DNA of 64,000 bases, taken from contig JAJYEE010000003.1 of assembly GCA_021790335.1 (NCBI GenBank), forward strand, positions 1-64,000, given 5' to 3'. Both the position numbers and the translations under genes were made by a program. Positions 55,203-64,000 of the stretch are shown piece by piece. Origin of the DNA: Pseudomonadota bacterium (lineage in GTDB: Bacteria; Pseudomonadota; Gammaproteobacteria; Acidiferrobacterales; UBA6901). How positions within the stretch are numbered: position 1 is the stretch's first letter; every line of letters starts with the position of its first letter. Under the pieces are notes generated by a model, which searched no databases, was not told where the DNA came from, and worked only from the letters and a program-made list of their open reading frames with translations.

Positions 55203-55813
55203 GGAAGGGAGGAACGTGGGCCGTTTCGGGGTGTCGTGGCAGCCGGTATCAGGCGTGCAGAGTAGCGGTGCCCCAGGCGGCGTACCCGCGCCGGCAAGCG
55301 AATCTGCGGCCCATACTTGATCCCCGGCGTGGCCGCCCGGCCAACGACGGCGTTCAGGTTTCGCGCGGCAGCCGTGCGCCGGATGCACTTACGGCGGGGG
55401 ATGTCGGTGGACTTGTGCCCGCAGGGGTTGCTTCCGTTCCGCGGGGCCCTGATCTGGGGACTGTGCACTGCCCTTGTCCGGGCGGAAGCCCGCCCAACTG
55501 CATCGATAAGCATTTGAAAAATATATGCGAAAACCCCTACATGGTCAATCATCCATGCAAGCTGACCCGGCAACCCGGCAATTCAGGAGGGGTTCTCGAG
55601 CCATAGCGGCTCGAAACAACGTCCAGGTACGTGTGACCCCCGCACACGAAAGAAAGCTTCCCTGCAAGCGGCCGGCGTGTCCCAGTTTGTGGTCGCAATC
55701 AACGCGACCGACGCTTCCGCCCCGTGACACGGCCTCCTCAGGCGGCCAAGGCATGGGATGGCAAGGCTAACAACCGCTGTTGACGGAGACGTTTCCGGTA
55801 GGTGACGCGGAAG
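55203..55813. other. Intergenic region between the ATP-grasp and phoR genes
   Basis: About 610 bases; the ATP-grasp frame stays open to 55388 but the extra stretch is not protein-like. The rest has no recognisable gene. No Pho box was found. Confidence 0.4.
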
Positions 55814-57127
55814 TTACACGGTGTCGGTACGCACGATGCGCTGCAGGCGCGACTGCGGAAACTGGCATGTAAAGGTGCTGCCCTGCCCGAGTGTGCTTTC
55901 GATGAGCAGCTTTGCGTCGTGACGCAGAAGTACGTGCTTGACAATGGACAGCCCCAGTCCCGTGCCTCCCGTGGCGCGGGAACGCGCGCTGTCCACCCGG
56001 TAGAACCGCTCCGTCAGGTGCGAAAGATGCTGCGGCGCGATCCCGTCGCCGGTGTCGGACACCGAGAATCTCGCCCCCTCGGGTGTGCCGGCCCACGTCA
56101 TCCGGATGGACCGGCCTTCCGGAGTGTATCGGACTGCATTGTTGATCAGATTGGAGAAGGCGCTGCGCAGTTCGTCCTCGTTGCCCAGCAGTCTCAGGTC
56201 CGGATCGGCCTCGAGTATGATCCGGTGGCGGTGTTGACCGCTCAGCATCTCGGCCATTTCCTTCAGTCCGGACAGCATCGCCGGCACATCGACGATCGAC
56301 TGATGCAGAAGTGGCGGTTCTGTCTCTAGCCTGGAAAGCGTCAGCAGATCGTTCACAAGCCGCTGCATCCGCACCGCCTGTTCGTGCATCGTGGCCAGAT
56401 GCCGTCGGATCTCGTCGATCCGGGGGGTATCCATATCCTGCAGGGTCTCAAGGAATCCGGAGATGACGGTGAGGGGTGTTCGCAGTTCATGGGAAATATT
56501 GGCCACGAAGTCGCGCCGCATTGCCTCCAGACGCTCGAGCCGAGTGATATCGCGGCCGATCAGCAGTTTCTGGCTGCTGCCGAAGGGGATGATCTGAAGC
56601 GACAGGGTCTTCTCCGGACGTTCCGGCGAAGGAACGGTGACGGCATCGGTAAAATCGCCCTTTTTCAGATAGTTCGTGAAATCCGGATCACGCAGCAGGT
56701 TGGTTACGCGCAGACCGTAATCGCGCGAAAACGCGACACCCAAAAGACGCTCGGCCGCAGGGTTGGCCCATTCGATGGCGTCGTTGAGCGCCAGCACCAC
56801 CATCGCATCCGGGGTTGCGGCGCTGGTGCTTTGGAAACGCGTGAGCGTCTGCGTGAGCTGATCTTCGCGGCGTTCCGTCTCCTTCATTAGGGCGCGTATG
56901 CTGTCAAAAATGTCCCCCCACAGACCTGATGCCTCGGGAATGTCGTCGCGGCGACGGCTCTGCAGCCAGCGGTGCAGCAAGAAGAGATGTCGCAGGGTCA
57001 GCGCCAGGTAGATGCCCAGCCCCAGGAGCACGGCCGCCATGGGGTGGCCAGCGACCAGCCCGAGCGTGAAAAAGGCGGCAAGAATACCGACCAGCACCCA
57101 GATCTCGCTCACCCAGCTTTCGCGCAC
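55814..57127 (-). CDS. phoR: Phosphate regulon sensor kinase PhoR
   Basis: A 437-residue histidine kinase. Two N-terminal membrane segments (about 8-47) are followed by a PAS domain (SAATPDAMVVLALNDAIEWA), the H-box DFVANISHELRTPLTVISGF, NLINNAVRYTPEG, DTGDGIAPQHL and GGTGLGLSIVKHVLLRH. It phosphorylates PhoB at low phosphate, restrained by PstSCAB and PhoU. It follows phoB by 5 bases. Confidence 0.93.
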   Translation of the reverse strand: MRESWVSEIWVLVGILAAFFTLGLVAGHPMAAVLLGLGIYLALTLRHLFLLHRWLQSRRRDDIPEASGLWGDIFDSIRALMKETERREDQLTQTLTRFQSTSAATPDAMVVLALNDAIEWANPAAERLLGVAFSRDYGLRVTNLLRDPDFTNYLKKGDFTDAVTVPSPERPEKTLSLQIIPFGSSQKLLIGRDITRLERLEAMRRDFVANISHELRTPLTVISGFLETLQDMDTPRIDEIRRHLATMHEQAVRMQRLVNDLLTLSRLETEPPLLHQSIVDVPAMLSGLKEMAEMLSGQHRHRIILEADPDLRLLGNEDELRSAFSNLINNAVRYTPEGRSIRMTWAGTPEGARFSVSDTGDGIAPQHLSHLTERFYRVDSARSRATGGTGLGLSIVKHVLLRHDAKLLIESTLGQGSTFTCQFPQSRLQRIVRTDTV

Positions 57128-57132
57128 CCGGG

Positions 57133-57822
57133 TCAGTCCTGGGCCGACATGCGATAGCCTGCGCCGCGCACAGTCTGGATAAGCGCATCGTGGCCACTGG
57201 CCTCGAGCACTTTTCGCAGACGGCGTATGTGGACATCCACCGTGCGTTCTTCGACATACACGTTGCCGCCCCAGACGCTGTCGAGGATCCGCTCGCGGCT
57301 GTGCACGCGTTCGGGATGGGTCATGAAGAAATGCAGCAATCTGAACTCCATCGGGCCGAGCGCGAGCCTGGCACCGTTTGCCTGTACCCGGTGGGTAACG
57401 GGATCGAGCTGTAGTCCCCCGATCTCTACGGCGATATCGGCAGCCTGCGGCGCGCTGCGGCGCAGCAGCGCCCGGATGCGCGCCAGCAGCTCGCGCGTTG
57501 AGAACGGCTTCGTCACGTAGTCGTCGGCGCCGGTTTCGAGCCCCTTGAGCTTGTCCTCCTCCTGGGTGCGTGCCGTCAGTATGATGATCGGAAGGTGGCG
57601 GGTGAGCCTGTCCTGGCGCAGGCGGCGGGCGTAGTCGACGCCGCTGATCCCTGGCAGCATCCAGTCGAGCAGCACCATGTCCGGCATGGCGGACAGGATC
57701 CTGGCCTGGGCCTGGGTTGCATCGGCCGCCTCCTGGCAGTCAAAGCCGGCGTTGTGCAGTGCGACGCAGATCATTTCGCGGATCGCTTGTTCGTCTTCTA
57801 CTATCAGAATTTTTGCCGGCAT
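57133..57822 (-). CDS. phoB: Phosphate regulon response regulator PhoB
   Basis: A 229-residue OmpR-type regulator. The receiver starts AKILIVEDEQAIREMICVAL, with phospho-acceptor VLLDWMLPGISG and TKPFSTRELLARI. The winged-helix domain ends RTVDVHIRRLRKVLE and TVRGAGYRMS. Phosphorylated PhoB binds Pho boxes such as the one at 53170. The ATG at 57822 is the family start. Confidence 0.95.
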   Translation of the reverse strand: MPAKILIVEDEQAIREMICVALHNAGFDCQEAADATQAQARILSAMPDMVLLDWMLPGISGVDYARRLRQDRLTRHLPIIILTARTQEEDKLKGLETGADDYVTKPFSTRELLARIRALLRRSAPQAADIAVEIGGLQLDPVTHRVQANGARLALGPMEFRLLHFFMTHPERVHSRERILDSVWGGNVYVEERTVDVHIRRLRKVLEASGHDALIQTVRGAGYRMSAQD

Positions 57823-58101
57823 GAGTCGACGGTGGGCTCCGCGAGTTCCAATGCTGCTCGTTTTTTGCGCGCATATTTCATACCATAAGTATGACAGTTT
57901 GGTTACCGGGCGCGTATCCCCCAGCAAAACCGGTATAATTCCCCGGTCCCCGAGGCGGGAAGGGGGTGGTTCGGGTGGGATGCGACGGTCCGGCGCGGCA
58001 GAGGCGCTGGGCTGACTGGATTGGGTCCATGCGGTCGACCCAGCGAAATCCGGCGCCATCTCCGTTCACTTCGCCAGGCACAAGGGCTTAACAGGCAAAC
58101 C

Positions 58102-58485
58102 ATGCGCAAGAATGCTGTCAGACCAACCGATATCAAGCTGCATCAGAAGTCGCGGGCACTGGAGATCAGCTTTGACGATGGCAGTCACTTCAGGTATCCC
58201 TGCGAGTACCTGCGCGTCTATTCGCCCTCGGCGGAGGTTCGCGGCCATGGTCCCGGACAGGAAGTGCTGCAGCTGGGAAAGGAGAACGTCAACATTACCA
58301 ATATCGAGCCTGTGGGTACCTACGCCGTATGCCTGTACTTCGACGACGGGCACAATACCGGGATCTATTCCTGGGATTTGCTGCACAGCCTTGGAGTCAA
58401 CCAGCAGCAGCTGTGGGACCAGTACCTGGAGCGTCTCGAGAAGGCCGGTTACAAGCGCAATCCGCAACCCGCCGATGGAGTATGA
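58102..58485 (+). CDS. DUF971 domain protein
   Basis: A 127-residue protein with [40 protein letters not shown] and [25 protein letters not shown] ending (here [16 protein letters not shown]). The DUF971 fold occurs in eukaryotic gamma-butyrobetaine hydroxylases and in bacterial Fe-S assembly-related proteins. It is directly upstream of ubiE and its stop overlaps the possible ubiE start. Confidence 0.85.
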   Translation: MRKNAVRPTDIKLHQKSRALEISFDDGSHFRYPCEYLRVYSPSAEVRGHGPGQEVLQLGKENVNITNIEPVGTYAVCLYFDDGHNTGIYSWDLLHSLGVNQQQLWDQYLERLEKAGYKRNPQPADGV

Positions 58486-59260
58486 GGCCTTGAAACAGCA
58501 TCAGGATCCCGGCTCCGACGACAATCTGACGCATTTCGGATTTCGCGAGGTACCGGCGGAGGAAAAGGCCGGTCTGGTGGGGCGAGTGTTTGATTCGGTC
58601 GCCGACAAGTACGACCTGATGAACGACGCGATGTCCTTTGGCGTTCATCGCCTGTGGAAGCGGTTTGCAGTAAGCCAGAGCGGGGTGCGCACCGGCCAGC
58701 GCGTGCTCGACGTCGCGGGCGGCACCGGCGATCTGGCGGCCAAATTCGCCGGACGGGTCGGGCCCAGCGGAATCGTGGTTATTGCCGACATCAATGCCGC
58801 CATGCTGGATGTTGGACGCCGGCGGCTCGCCGACCGTGGCATTGCGGGAAACGTCGAATTCGTGCGGGCCGACGCCGAGCGGCTGCCGTTTCCGGACGAC
58901 CACTTTGACTGCATCACCATCGCCTTCGGTTTGCGCAATGTCACGCACAAGGAGGCGGCACTGGCTTCGATGTTTCGCGTGCTGAAGCCGGGCGGTAGGC
59001 TGCTGGTGCTGGAGTTTTCGCATCCAGTGCTGCCCGGTCTGAGTACCCTGTACGACATATACTCATTCTCGCTGCTGCCTATGATGGGGCGGTTCATTGC
59101 CAACGATGAGGACAGCTACCGCTATCTGGTGGAATCGATACGCCGGCACCCGGATCAGGAAACCCTCAAGTCCATGATGGAGGCAGCAGGTTTCGAGCGG
59201 GCGCACTTTTTCAACCTGAGCGGAGGAATCGTTGCCCTGCACCGGGGGTACAAGCTCTGA
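58475..59260 (+). CDS. ubiE: Ubiquinone/menaquinone methyltransferase UbiE
   Basis: A 261-residue SAM-dependent C-methyltransferase: [38 protein letters not shown] (SAM motif I), [40 protein letters not shown] and [14 protein letters not shown]. It methylates the quinone ring. The ATG at 58475 overlaps DUF971; a TTG at 58490 after GGAG is the alternative. It is followed by ubiJ and ubiB, the usual gammaproteobacterial order. Confidence 0.95.
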   Translation: MEYEALKQHQDPGSDDNLTHFGFREVPAEEKAGLVGRVFDSVADKYDLMNDAMSFGVHRLWKRFAVSQSGVRTGQRVLDVAGGTGDLAAKFAGRVGPSGIVVIADINAAMLDVGRRRLADRGIAGNVEFVRADAERLPFPDDHFDCITIAFGLRNVTHKEAALASMFRVLKPGGRLLVLEFSHPVLPGLSTLYDIYSFSLLPMMGRFIANDEDSYRYLVESIRRHPDQETLKSMMEAAGFERAHFFNLSGGIVALHRGYKL

Positions 59261-59287
59261 CGCCCGCCGGATCCTGGCCCGCTATCG

Positions 59288-59917
59288 ATGACTGACGTGC
59301 TGCAGGCAGCAATCGGAGTGCTTGAGGATGTGGCCAACCGGCTGCTGCGTCTCGATCCGGATAGCCTGCGCGAACTGGGCGGGATTTCGGGGCGTGTCAT
59401 CCGTCTCGATCTGCGCGGCCTGGGCAGATCGCTTTATCTGTTTCCATCCGAGGCCGGGATATACATTCGCACCGAACATGCCGGCGTTCCCGACGCGATC
59501 CTCAGCGCCCGCCCTGCCGGGCTTCTGAATCTGGCGCTCGGGCGCCAGGACTGGGCGTTTCTGTCCGGCGAACTCGAAATCAGCGGCGATATCGAGCTCG
59601 GCCAGCGCTTCCAGAAGATCCTGCGGCGGTTTGACATCGACTGGGAGGAGGCTGCAGCGCGCTGGCTCGGAGACCCGCTGGCCCATCAGCTGGGCAACTT
59701 CATGCGCGCGGTCAGCTCGGGGTTGTGCGCATCGGGCGAGGTGATCATGCGTGATCTGGTCGAGTATCTGCAGCATGAAAGGCGTGACCTGCCGTCGCGG
59801 CACGAAGTCGATGTCTTTCTCCGCGCCGTCGACGTGCTGCGCGCGGATGCCGATCGCATGGAGCAGCGCATCGCGCGCCTGGCGCACGGCACCGGTCCGG
59901 GACGCGGGGTCGGATGA
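59288..59917 (+). CDS. ubiJ: UbiJ, SCP2-domain ubiquinone biosynthesis accessory factor
   Basis: A 209-residue protein with an SCP2-like lipid-binding N-terminal domain (LFPSEAGIYIRTEHAG, SARPAGLLNLALG, FLSGELEISGDIELGQ) and a C-terminal coiled stretch (DVFLRAVDVLRADADRMEQR). UbiJ organises the aerobic Ubi complex. UbiT, coded at 21377, is the anaerobic counterpart. The stop overlaps ubiB by four bases (ATGA). Confidence 0.9.
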   Translation: MTDVLQAAIGVLEDVANRLLRLDPDSLRELGGISGRVIRLDLRGLGRSLYLFPSEAGIYIRTEHAGVPDAILSARPAGLLNLALGRQDWAFLSGELEISGDIELGQRFQKILRRFDIDWEEAAARWLGDPLAHQLGNFMRAVSSGLCASGEVIMRDLVEYLQHERRDLPSRHEVDVFLRAVDVLRADADRMEQRIARLAHGTGPGRGVG

Positions 59918-61563
59918 GACGCGCGGCACAAATTGGACGTCTGCTGCGGATCACGCAGGTCTTCGTGCGTCACGACCTGGACGAATTTGTGCGGGCTCTG
60001 CACCTGTTCCGACCCTACCGGCTGTTGCTGCGCCTGATGCCGTGGCGCTGGTTTCGCTCGAGCCCCGCACCGCGCGCCCGTCGCCTGCGCGAAGCGCTCG
60101 AAGAGCTTGGTCCGGTATTCGTAAAGTTCGGTCAGCTGCTGTCAACGCGCCCGGATCTGCTGCCTGAGGACATCGCCGAGGAACTCAGCCGGCTGCAGGA
60201 TCGTGTCCCCCCGTTCCCCGGCGAGCAGGCGATCAAGGTGATAGAGCATGCGTACGGTGGAAAGCTCGATCATTGCCTGCGCGCGATCGATCCGAGACCG
60301 GCGGCCTCGGCGTCGGTGGCGCAAGTGCATTTCGCAGAACTTCCCGATGGGACTCCGGTGGCAGTCAAGGTGCTGCGCCCGGGCATAGAGTCGATCATCG
60401 AACGCGATCTTGCGCTGCTCTACACTCTGGCCGGTCTGGCCCAGCGTTACTGGCCGGATGTCCGGCGCCTGCGTCCGATCGAAGTGGTGGACGAATACAG
60501 CAAGACGATTCACGCTGAACTAGACTTGATGCGCGAAGCCTCCAACGCGAGCCAGCTGCGTGCCAACTTTGCCGCGTCCGAGTTGCTGTACGTACCCAGG
60601 ATCTACTGGGAGCTCACTCGCACCGATGTGATGGTGATGGAGCGCCTTAACGGCATTCCTGTCAGCAACATCGAGGCTTTGAAGGAAGCGGGGGTCGACC
60701 TGCGTCGCCTGGCCCACAACGGCGTCGAGATCTTTTTCACCCAGGCGTTCCGCGACGGCTTCTTCCACGCCGACATGCATCCCGGCAATATCATGGTGTC
60801 TACGTCCGGCCAGTACCTTGCCATGGATTTCGGTATCATGGGAACGTTGACCGACCGCGACAAGCGTTATCTTGCCGAGAACTTCCTGGGGTTCTTCCGG
60901 CGCGACTATCGCGCCATTGCCGAATCCCATGTGCGCGCAGGATGGGTGGCGAGCGATACCCGCATGGACGAGTTCGAGGCGGCCATTCGAGCGGTCTGTG
61001 AACCGATCTTTGCTCGTCCCCTAAAAGACATATCCTTCGGGCGCCTGCTGCTGCGGCTGTTCCAGACCGCCCGGCGCTTTAACATGGAAGTGCAACCGCA
61101 GCTCGTACTGCTGCAGAAGACGCTTTTCAATATCGAGGGGCTGGGCCGGCGGCTTTATCCGGACCTGGATCTGTGGCAGACGGCAAAGCCTTTTCTGGAG
61201 CGCTGGATGCGCGACCAGGTCGGACCGCGTGCGTTTCTGCGCAATCTGGCGAGGGAGATGCCAAAATGGTCGAGTGTCCTGCCGGAACTTCCAGTGCTGT
61301 TCTACGACACGCTGCAGCGTAGTGCAGGCGCCTCACCCAGCGACCAACACGGTATCGACCGGCTGCGCCAAGAGATGGTTCGCAGCCAGCGGCGCATGGC
61401 GCTGGCGATGGGAGGCGGAGGGCTGATGCTTGGGGCTGCCGTTGTCTATCTGGCCGGAAAGCCGGCACTGTCTTGGCTGGGATTACCCGTCGCCGGATGG
61501 CTGCTGGGCCTCACGGGCGCGGGCCTGCTGCTGGCAGCGCTGGTGTTCCGACGCCCGGCGTGA
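59914..61563 (+). CDS. ubiB: UbiB, atypical kinase/ATPase of ubiquinone synthesis
   Basis: A 549-residue UbiB-family protein. The KxGQ motif VFVKFGQLLSTRPDLLP, alanine-rich loop PAASASVAQVHFA, metal loop FFHADMHPGNIMV and AMDFGIMG are intact. Two C-terminal hydrophobic helices (about 495-545) anchor it in the inner membrane. It uses ATP to help extract quinone intermediates from the membrane for the Ubi complex. Confidence 0.95.
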   Translation: MRRAAQIGRLLRITQVFVRHDLDEFVRALHLFRPYRLLLRLMPWRWFRSSPAPRARRLREALEELGPVFVKFGQLLSTRPDLLPEDIAEELSRLQDRVPPFPGEQAIKVIEHAYGGKLDHCLRAIDPRPAASASVAQVHFAELPDGTPVAVKVLRPGIESIIERDLALLYTLAGLAQRYWPDVRRLRPIEVVDEYSKTIHAELDLMREASNASQLRANFAASELLYVPRIYWELTRTDVMVMERLNGIPVSNIEALKEAGVDLRRLAHNGVEIFFTQAFRDGFFHADMHPGNIMVSTSGQYLAMDFGIMGTLTDRDKRYLAENFLGFFRRDYRAIAESHVRAGWVASDTRMDEFEAAIRAVCEPIFARPLKDISFGRLLLRLFQTARRFNMEVQPQLVLLQKTLFNIEGLGRRLYPDLDLWQTAKPFLERWMRDQVGPRAFLRNLAREMPKWSSVLPELPVLFYDTLQRSAGASPSDQHGIDRLRQEMVRSQRRMALAMGGGGLMLGAAVVYLAGKPALSWLGLPVAGWLLGLTGAGLLLAALVFRRPA

Positions 61564-61785
61564 ATCCGCGCTGCAAGACGTCTGATCCAGACATTCGGTT
61601 CCGCGAACGATTTGCTACATGCCTGGCACAGGAACCAATCCGGCACTGGCTGTGCGGTTGCGGATGAATTTCGTGGCTCGATCAGATGGGCAATTGAGTT
61701 ATTGCCGAACTGCCGATCACGGTGTTGGCGGCGCAGCGGTGACTGTCAAAGGCTCCTGATCATCTGGATGGACGCCAACAGACAC

Positions 61786-61998
61786 AGGCTGGATGAATTG
61801 CCGCTATCCATGTGTACCTGGATGTGCCCAGGCTGCGGTGCCATCCGCAATTGCGGCGTGAACACCGCAACAAACCTGAAGAACATGGCCGTGAGTTCCA
61901 CGGGTCCAGCCTATGGAGAAAAAGGCTCTGACCCTGCGCGCAGGCCCGGGGCGAAACCAGCCTCGGTGAAGCAGGAAATCGGCTTCGAATCCATTTAG
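61786..61998 (+). pseudogene. C-terminal relic of a TnpB (IS200/IS605-type) protein
   Basis: Residues RLDELPLSMCTWMCPGCGAI and then NCGVNTATNLKNMA match the end of TnpB/OrfB proteins, which carry a CPxCG zinc site and DRDVNAAKNL; here DRDVN has decayed to NCGVN. The final stretch ending KPASVKQE is also typical of this transposase group. Upstream bases show no RuvC motifs, so only about 70 residues survive. It is a footprint of a past IS605-like insertion. Confidence 0.65.
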
Positions 61999-62028
61999 GT
62001 AGGTTCGGGCAGCCGTCACGGAACGGTA

Positions 62029-63003
62029 TCAAGGCCAGGCAATCGAGGGGTCGTCCTGCTCGGGCAGCTGTTTCGGCTGCGCCAGAATAGCAGGAGGGGG
62101 CCGTGCCCCGGGCAGTTGCCACGGGAGTGGTTCGCTTCGCTTGAGTGCAAGCAGTGTCGCCAGCGGTACCAGGCGGATCCGGTAGAAGCCCAGTCTCGGC
62201 AGCCATTGTCGCAGTACCTCCAGAGTCGCTGGGCGGGGATGGCCGATGGCTATCGCGTGACCGCGTCTGCGGGCGATGCGGATCAGCAGAGCGAACTGTC
62301 TTTCCACGGCATCGACCGTCGGGATGTCGTCGAGGAACACGTTTCGTGACAGGTTCGGTATGCGATATGCGCCGGCCGCGCGGGCCGCCACGGTCTGGGC
62401 GATGGTTCGCGAATCGACGAAGAACAGACCGCCGTGCTCGTGCAGCGCCTGCATGATCCACTCCATTGGCACCGGCCGCGAGGTCAAAAGACTTCCCATG
62501 TGATTGTTGACACCCTCCACGTAGCGGAGGCCGGAGAGATCATTGTCGAGCGTAAGTGTGAGCAGGGTCCGCGACATCGCCGTGTCCAGAGCCCCGGGTC
62601 CCGGATCGAGCCCGCCTACCGGTTCCATCGGCAGGTGCAACAGCACTTCTTTGCCGTGCCGGTGCGCCATCTCATCAAGATCGACGGCATACGGCGTATG
62701 CGGCAGGATCGCGCAGGCGACTGGTCCAGGGAGACGCACGGCCTGTTTCCCCGCCGGGAGGCTGTTGCCCAGGTCGTCAATGATGATGCTTATGTATGTG
62801 GGAGGAAAATTTGGGGTGTCGGCACCGTACGCACAGCTCGCCCCGAGCAGTGCCACGGCAGCGAGCGTCGCCTGGAGCCAGGGCGTGATCCCCCTACGCC
62901 GAATCGCCGCAGCCGGACGAAGCCAGACTGCGGGCTGCAACGCAGCCCGCAGGAACGTTACCGGTTTGTCGTTATCTTCCTGCGCGCCCGGCTCGCTAGT
63001 CAC
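62029..63003 (-). CDS. Divergent polysaccharide deacetylase (YibQ-like)
   Basis: A 324-residue protein with a hydrophobic N-terminal region (TLAAVALLGASCAYGADT, likely signal, cut before the first strand). The deacetylase strand FPPTYISIIIDDLGNSLPAG carries the DD motif, with LLHLPMEPVGG, GVNNHMGSLLT and AIAIGHPRPATLEVL. It is periplasmic; members of this family usually lie beside the envC and ctpA genes. It overlaps the ctpA gene by four bases, confirming co-transcription. Confidence 0.85.
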   Translation of the reverse strand: MTSEPGAQEDNDKPVTFLRAALQPAVWLRPAAAIRRRGITPWLQATLAAVALLGASCAYGADTPNFPPTYISIIIDDLGNSLPAGKQAVRLPGPVACAILPHTPYAVDLDEMAHRHGKEVLLHLPMEPVGGLDPGPGALDTAMSRTLLTLTLDNDLSGLRYVEGVNNHMGSLLTSRPVPMEWIMQALHEHGGLFFVDSRTIAQTVAARAAGAYRIPNLSRNVFLDDIPTVDAVERQFALLIRIARRRGHAIAIGHPRPATLEVLRQWLPRLGFYRIRLVPLATLLALKRSEPLPWQLPGARPPPAILAQPKQLPEQDDPSIAWP

Positions 63004-64000
63004 TCGCCCGCTTCATGCTGGAAGACCGCGATCCCTCTGAGCAAGTTGAGCGCTTCCCACAGCTGGTAATCCGACCCGACAGTGTCAGGCGGTAGCGCGC
63101 TTGAAGCAGGCGCGTTTGCCGCGGCCGGCCCGGTGTTTTTCAGGTGACCCTCGAGATCGACTTCCTTCAGCATGCCATCGTTGGCCTTCTCGACCTTGGG
63201 GATCTTCATTTCATCGACGATTACGTCCGGCGTGATGCCGCGGTCCTGGATGGAACGGCCGCTCGGGGTATAGTAGCGAGCCGTCGTCAGCCTGAGGGCC
63301 GAGCCGTCGCTCAGTGGGATAATGGTCTGTACCGAGCCCTTTCCGAAGGTCTTGGTGCCCATGATGATGGCGCGCTTGTTGTCCTGCAGTGCTCCGGCGA
63401 CAATTTCCGACGCAGAGGCCGAGCCGCCGTTGACGAGCACCACCATCGGCGCTCCGTGCAGAACGTCGCCCCCGGGGGAGGCGGCGAATGTCATATTGGA
63501 GTCCGGCACGCGTCCCTTGGTGTAGACAATCAGGCCTTTGTTGAGGAAGGTGTTGCTGACCGACACCGCGGCATTCAGCACGCCGCCGGGGTTGTTGCGC
63601 AGATCCAGAACCAGGCCTTTGAGGGCACCCTTGTTTTTGCGCTTCAGCATCTTGAGCGCTCTCATGAGGCTGCCTTCGGTGTTGGCCTGAAACTGCGCGA
63701 TGCGGACGTAACCATAGCCCGGCTCGAGCAGACGAGCCTTGACGCTCTCGATCTTGATGACCGCGCGCTTGAGCTTGAATGTCAGCGGCTTATTTACTCC
63801 CCGGCGCAGCACGGTGAGCGTGATTTCGCTGCCCGGCTTGCCGCGCATCATGTCGACCGCCTGATCCAGTGACATGCCCTGGACGGCCTTCTGGTCGATC
63901 TTGATGATCAAATCGCCCGGCTTCAGCCCGGCATGTGCTGCCGGGGTATCGTCTATCGGCGAAATGACCTTCACGACCCCGTCTACCATCGTCACCTGCA
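63000..64000 (-). CDS. ctpA: CtpA-type S41 carboxyl-terminal protease, C-terminal part (partial)
   Basis: The frame is open at the right edge, so the signal peptide and N-terminal part lie outside the window. A PDZ domain (TPAAHAGLKPGDLIIKIDQK) is followed by the catalytic region GLVLDLRNNPGGVLNAAVSV, LVNGGSASASEIVAGAL (the serine) and GTKTFGKGSVQTIIPL (the lysine). These periplasmic proteases trim peptidoglycan-enzyme regulators and lipoproteins. The order ctpA then YibQ on one strand is the usual one; envC should lie further right. Confidence 0.92.
   Translation of the reverse strand, partial: QVTMVDGVVKVISPIDDTPAAHAGLKPGDLIIKIDQKAVQGMSLDQAVDMMRGKPGSEITLTVLRRGVNKPLTFKLKRAVIKIESVKARLLEPGYGYVRIAQFQANTEGSLMRALKMLKRKNKGALKGLVLDLRNNPGGVLNAAVSVSNTFLNKGLIVYTKGRVPDSNMTFAASPGGDVLHGAPMVVLVNGGSASASEIVAGALQDNKRAIIMGTKTFGKGSVQTIIPLSDGSALRLTTARYYTPSGRSIQDRGITPDVIVDEMKIPKVEKANDGMLKEVDLEGHLKNTGPAAANAPASSALPPDTVGSDYQLWEALNLLRGIAVFQHEAGE

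Overview
The window looks like part of the chromosome of a GC-rich, facultatively anaerobic, sulfur-metabolising, autotrophic gammaproteobacterium. The evidence is the 3' end of a dissimilatory sulfite reductase gene (dsrB) at the left edge, a phosphoribulokinase, two DsrC-like proteins, a pyrophosphate-dependent glycolytic module, the complete aerobic ubiE-ubiJ-ubiB block and the oxygen-independent ubiquinone genes ubiU, ubiV and ubiT. An Acidiferrobacterales-like organism would fit, but that is inference. I saw no tRNA, rRNA or CRISPR array and no intact mobile element.

Layout. 1-13.9 kb: the dsrB end with a strong terminator, then single genes (PilZ protein, phosphoribulokinase, DUF1820, GGDEF-EAL protein, EamA permease, D-Ala-D-Ala ligase, CPBP protease, HExxH membrane protein, DsrC-like protein, YqiA esterase, WYL-like protein) and a frameshifted outer-membrane barrel relic. 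14.0-25.1 kb: an anaerobic/nitrosative block. It holds a narI remnant, nsrR, a second DsrC-like gene sharing an NsrR-type operator with nsrR, then a run of radical-SAM gene, YhcC-type radical-SAM gene, ubiU, ubiV and a lipoate-ligase/DUF116 fusion behind an FNR-type box, convergent ubiT with its own FNR-type promoter, hemN and fnr. 25.2-34.0 kb: bioB behind a BirA-type operator, convergent with an arn (lipid A aminoarabinose) operon in which ArnA is split into two proteins, and a YfcE-like phosphodiesterase.

34.5-41.1 kb: an H+-pyrophosphatase / PPi-phosphofructokinase operon with two small unknown genes, adenylate kinase with a lysine-rich repeat tail, and a Mg-type hemB. 41.4-42.2 kb: a decayed cytochrome b / molybdopterin oxidoreductase locus. 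42.7-57.8 kb: a phosphate and polyphosphate region with sixA, a CHAD protein, ppx, ppk, phoU-pstB-pstA-pstC-pstS behind a Pho box, a catalytically degenerate ArsC-like protein, an unknown ATP-grasp-like protein and phoB-phoR. 58.1-64.0 kb: DUF971, ubiE, ubiJ, ubiB, a TnpB relic, a YibQ-type deacetylase and the C-terminal part of a CtpA protease.

How it fits together: three regulators (NsrR, FNR, PhoB) lie beside sites that look like their own operators. The FNR/NsrR block supplies oxygen-independent versions of quinone and haem synthesis. The best candidate for something undescribed is that block: a LplA-DUF116 fusion translationally coupled to ubiV, and a DsrC paralogue lacking its catalytic C-terminal cysteine, sitting under probable NO and O2 control.
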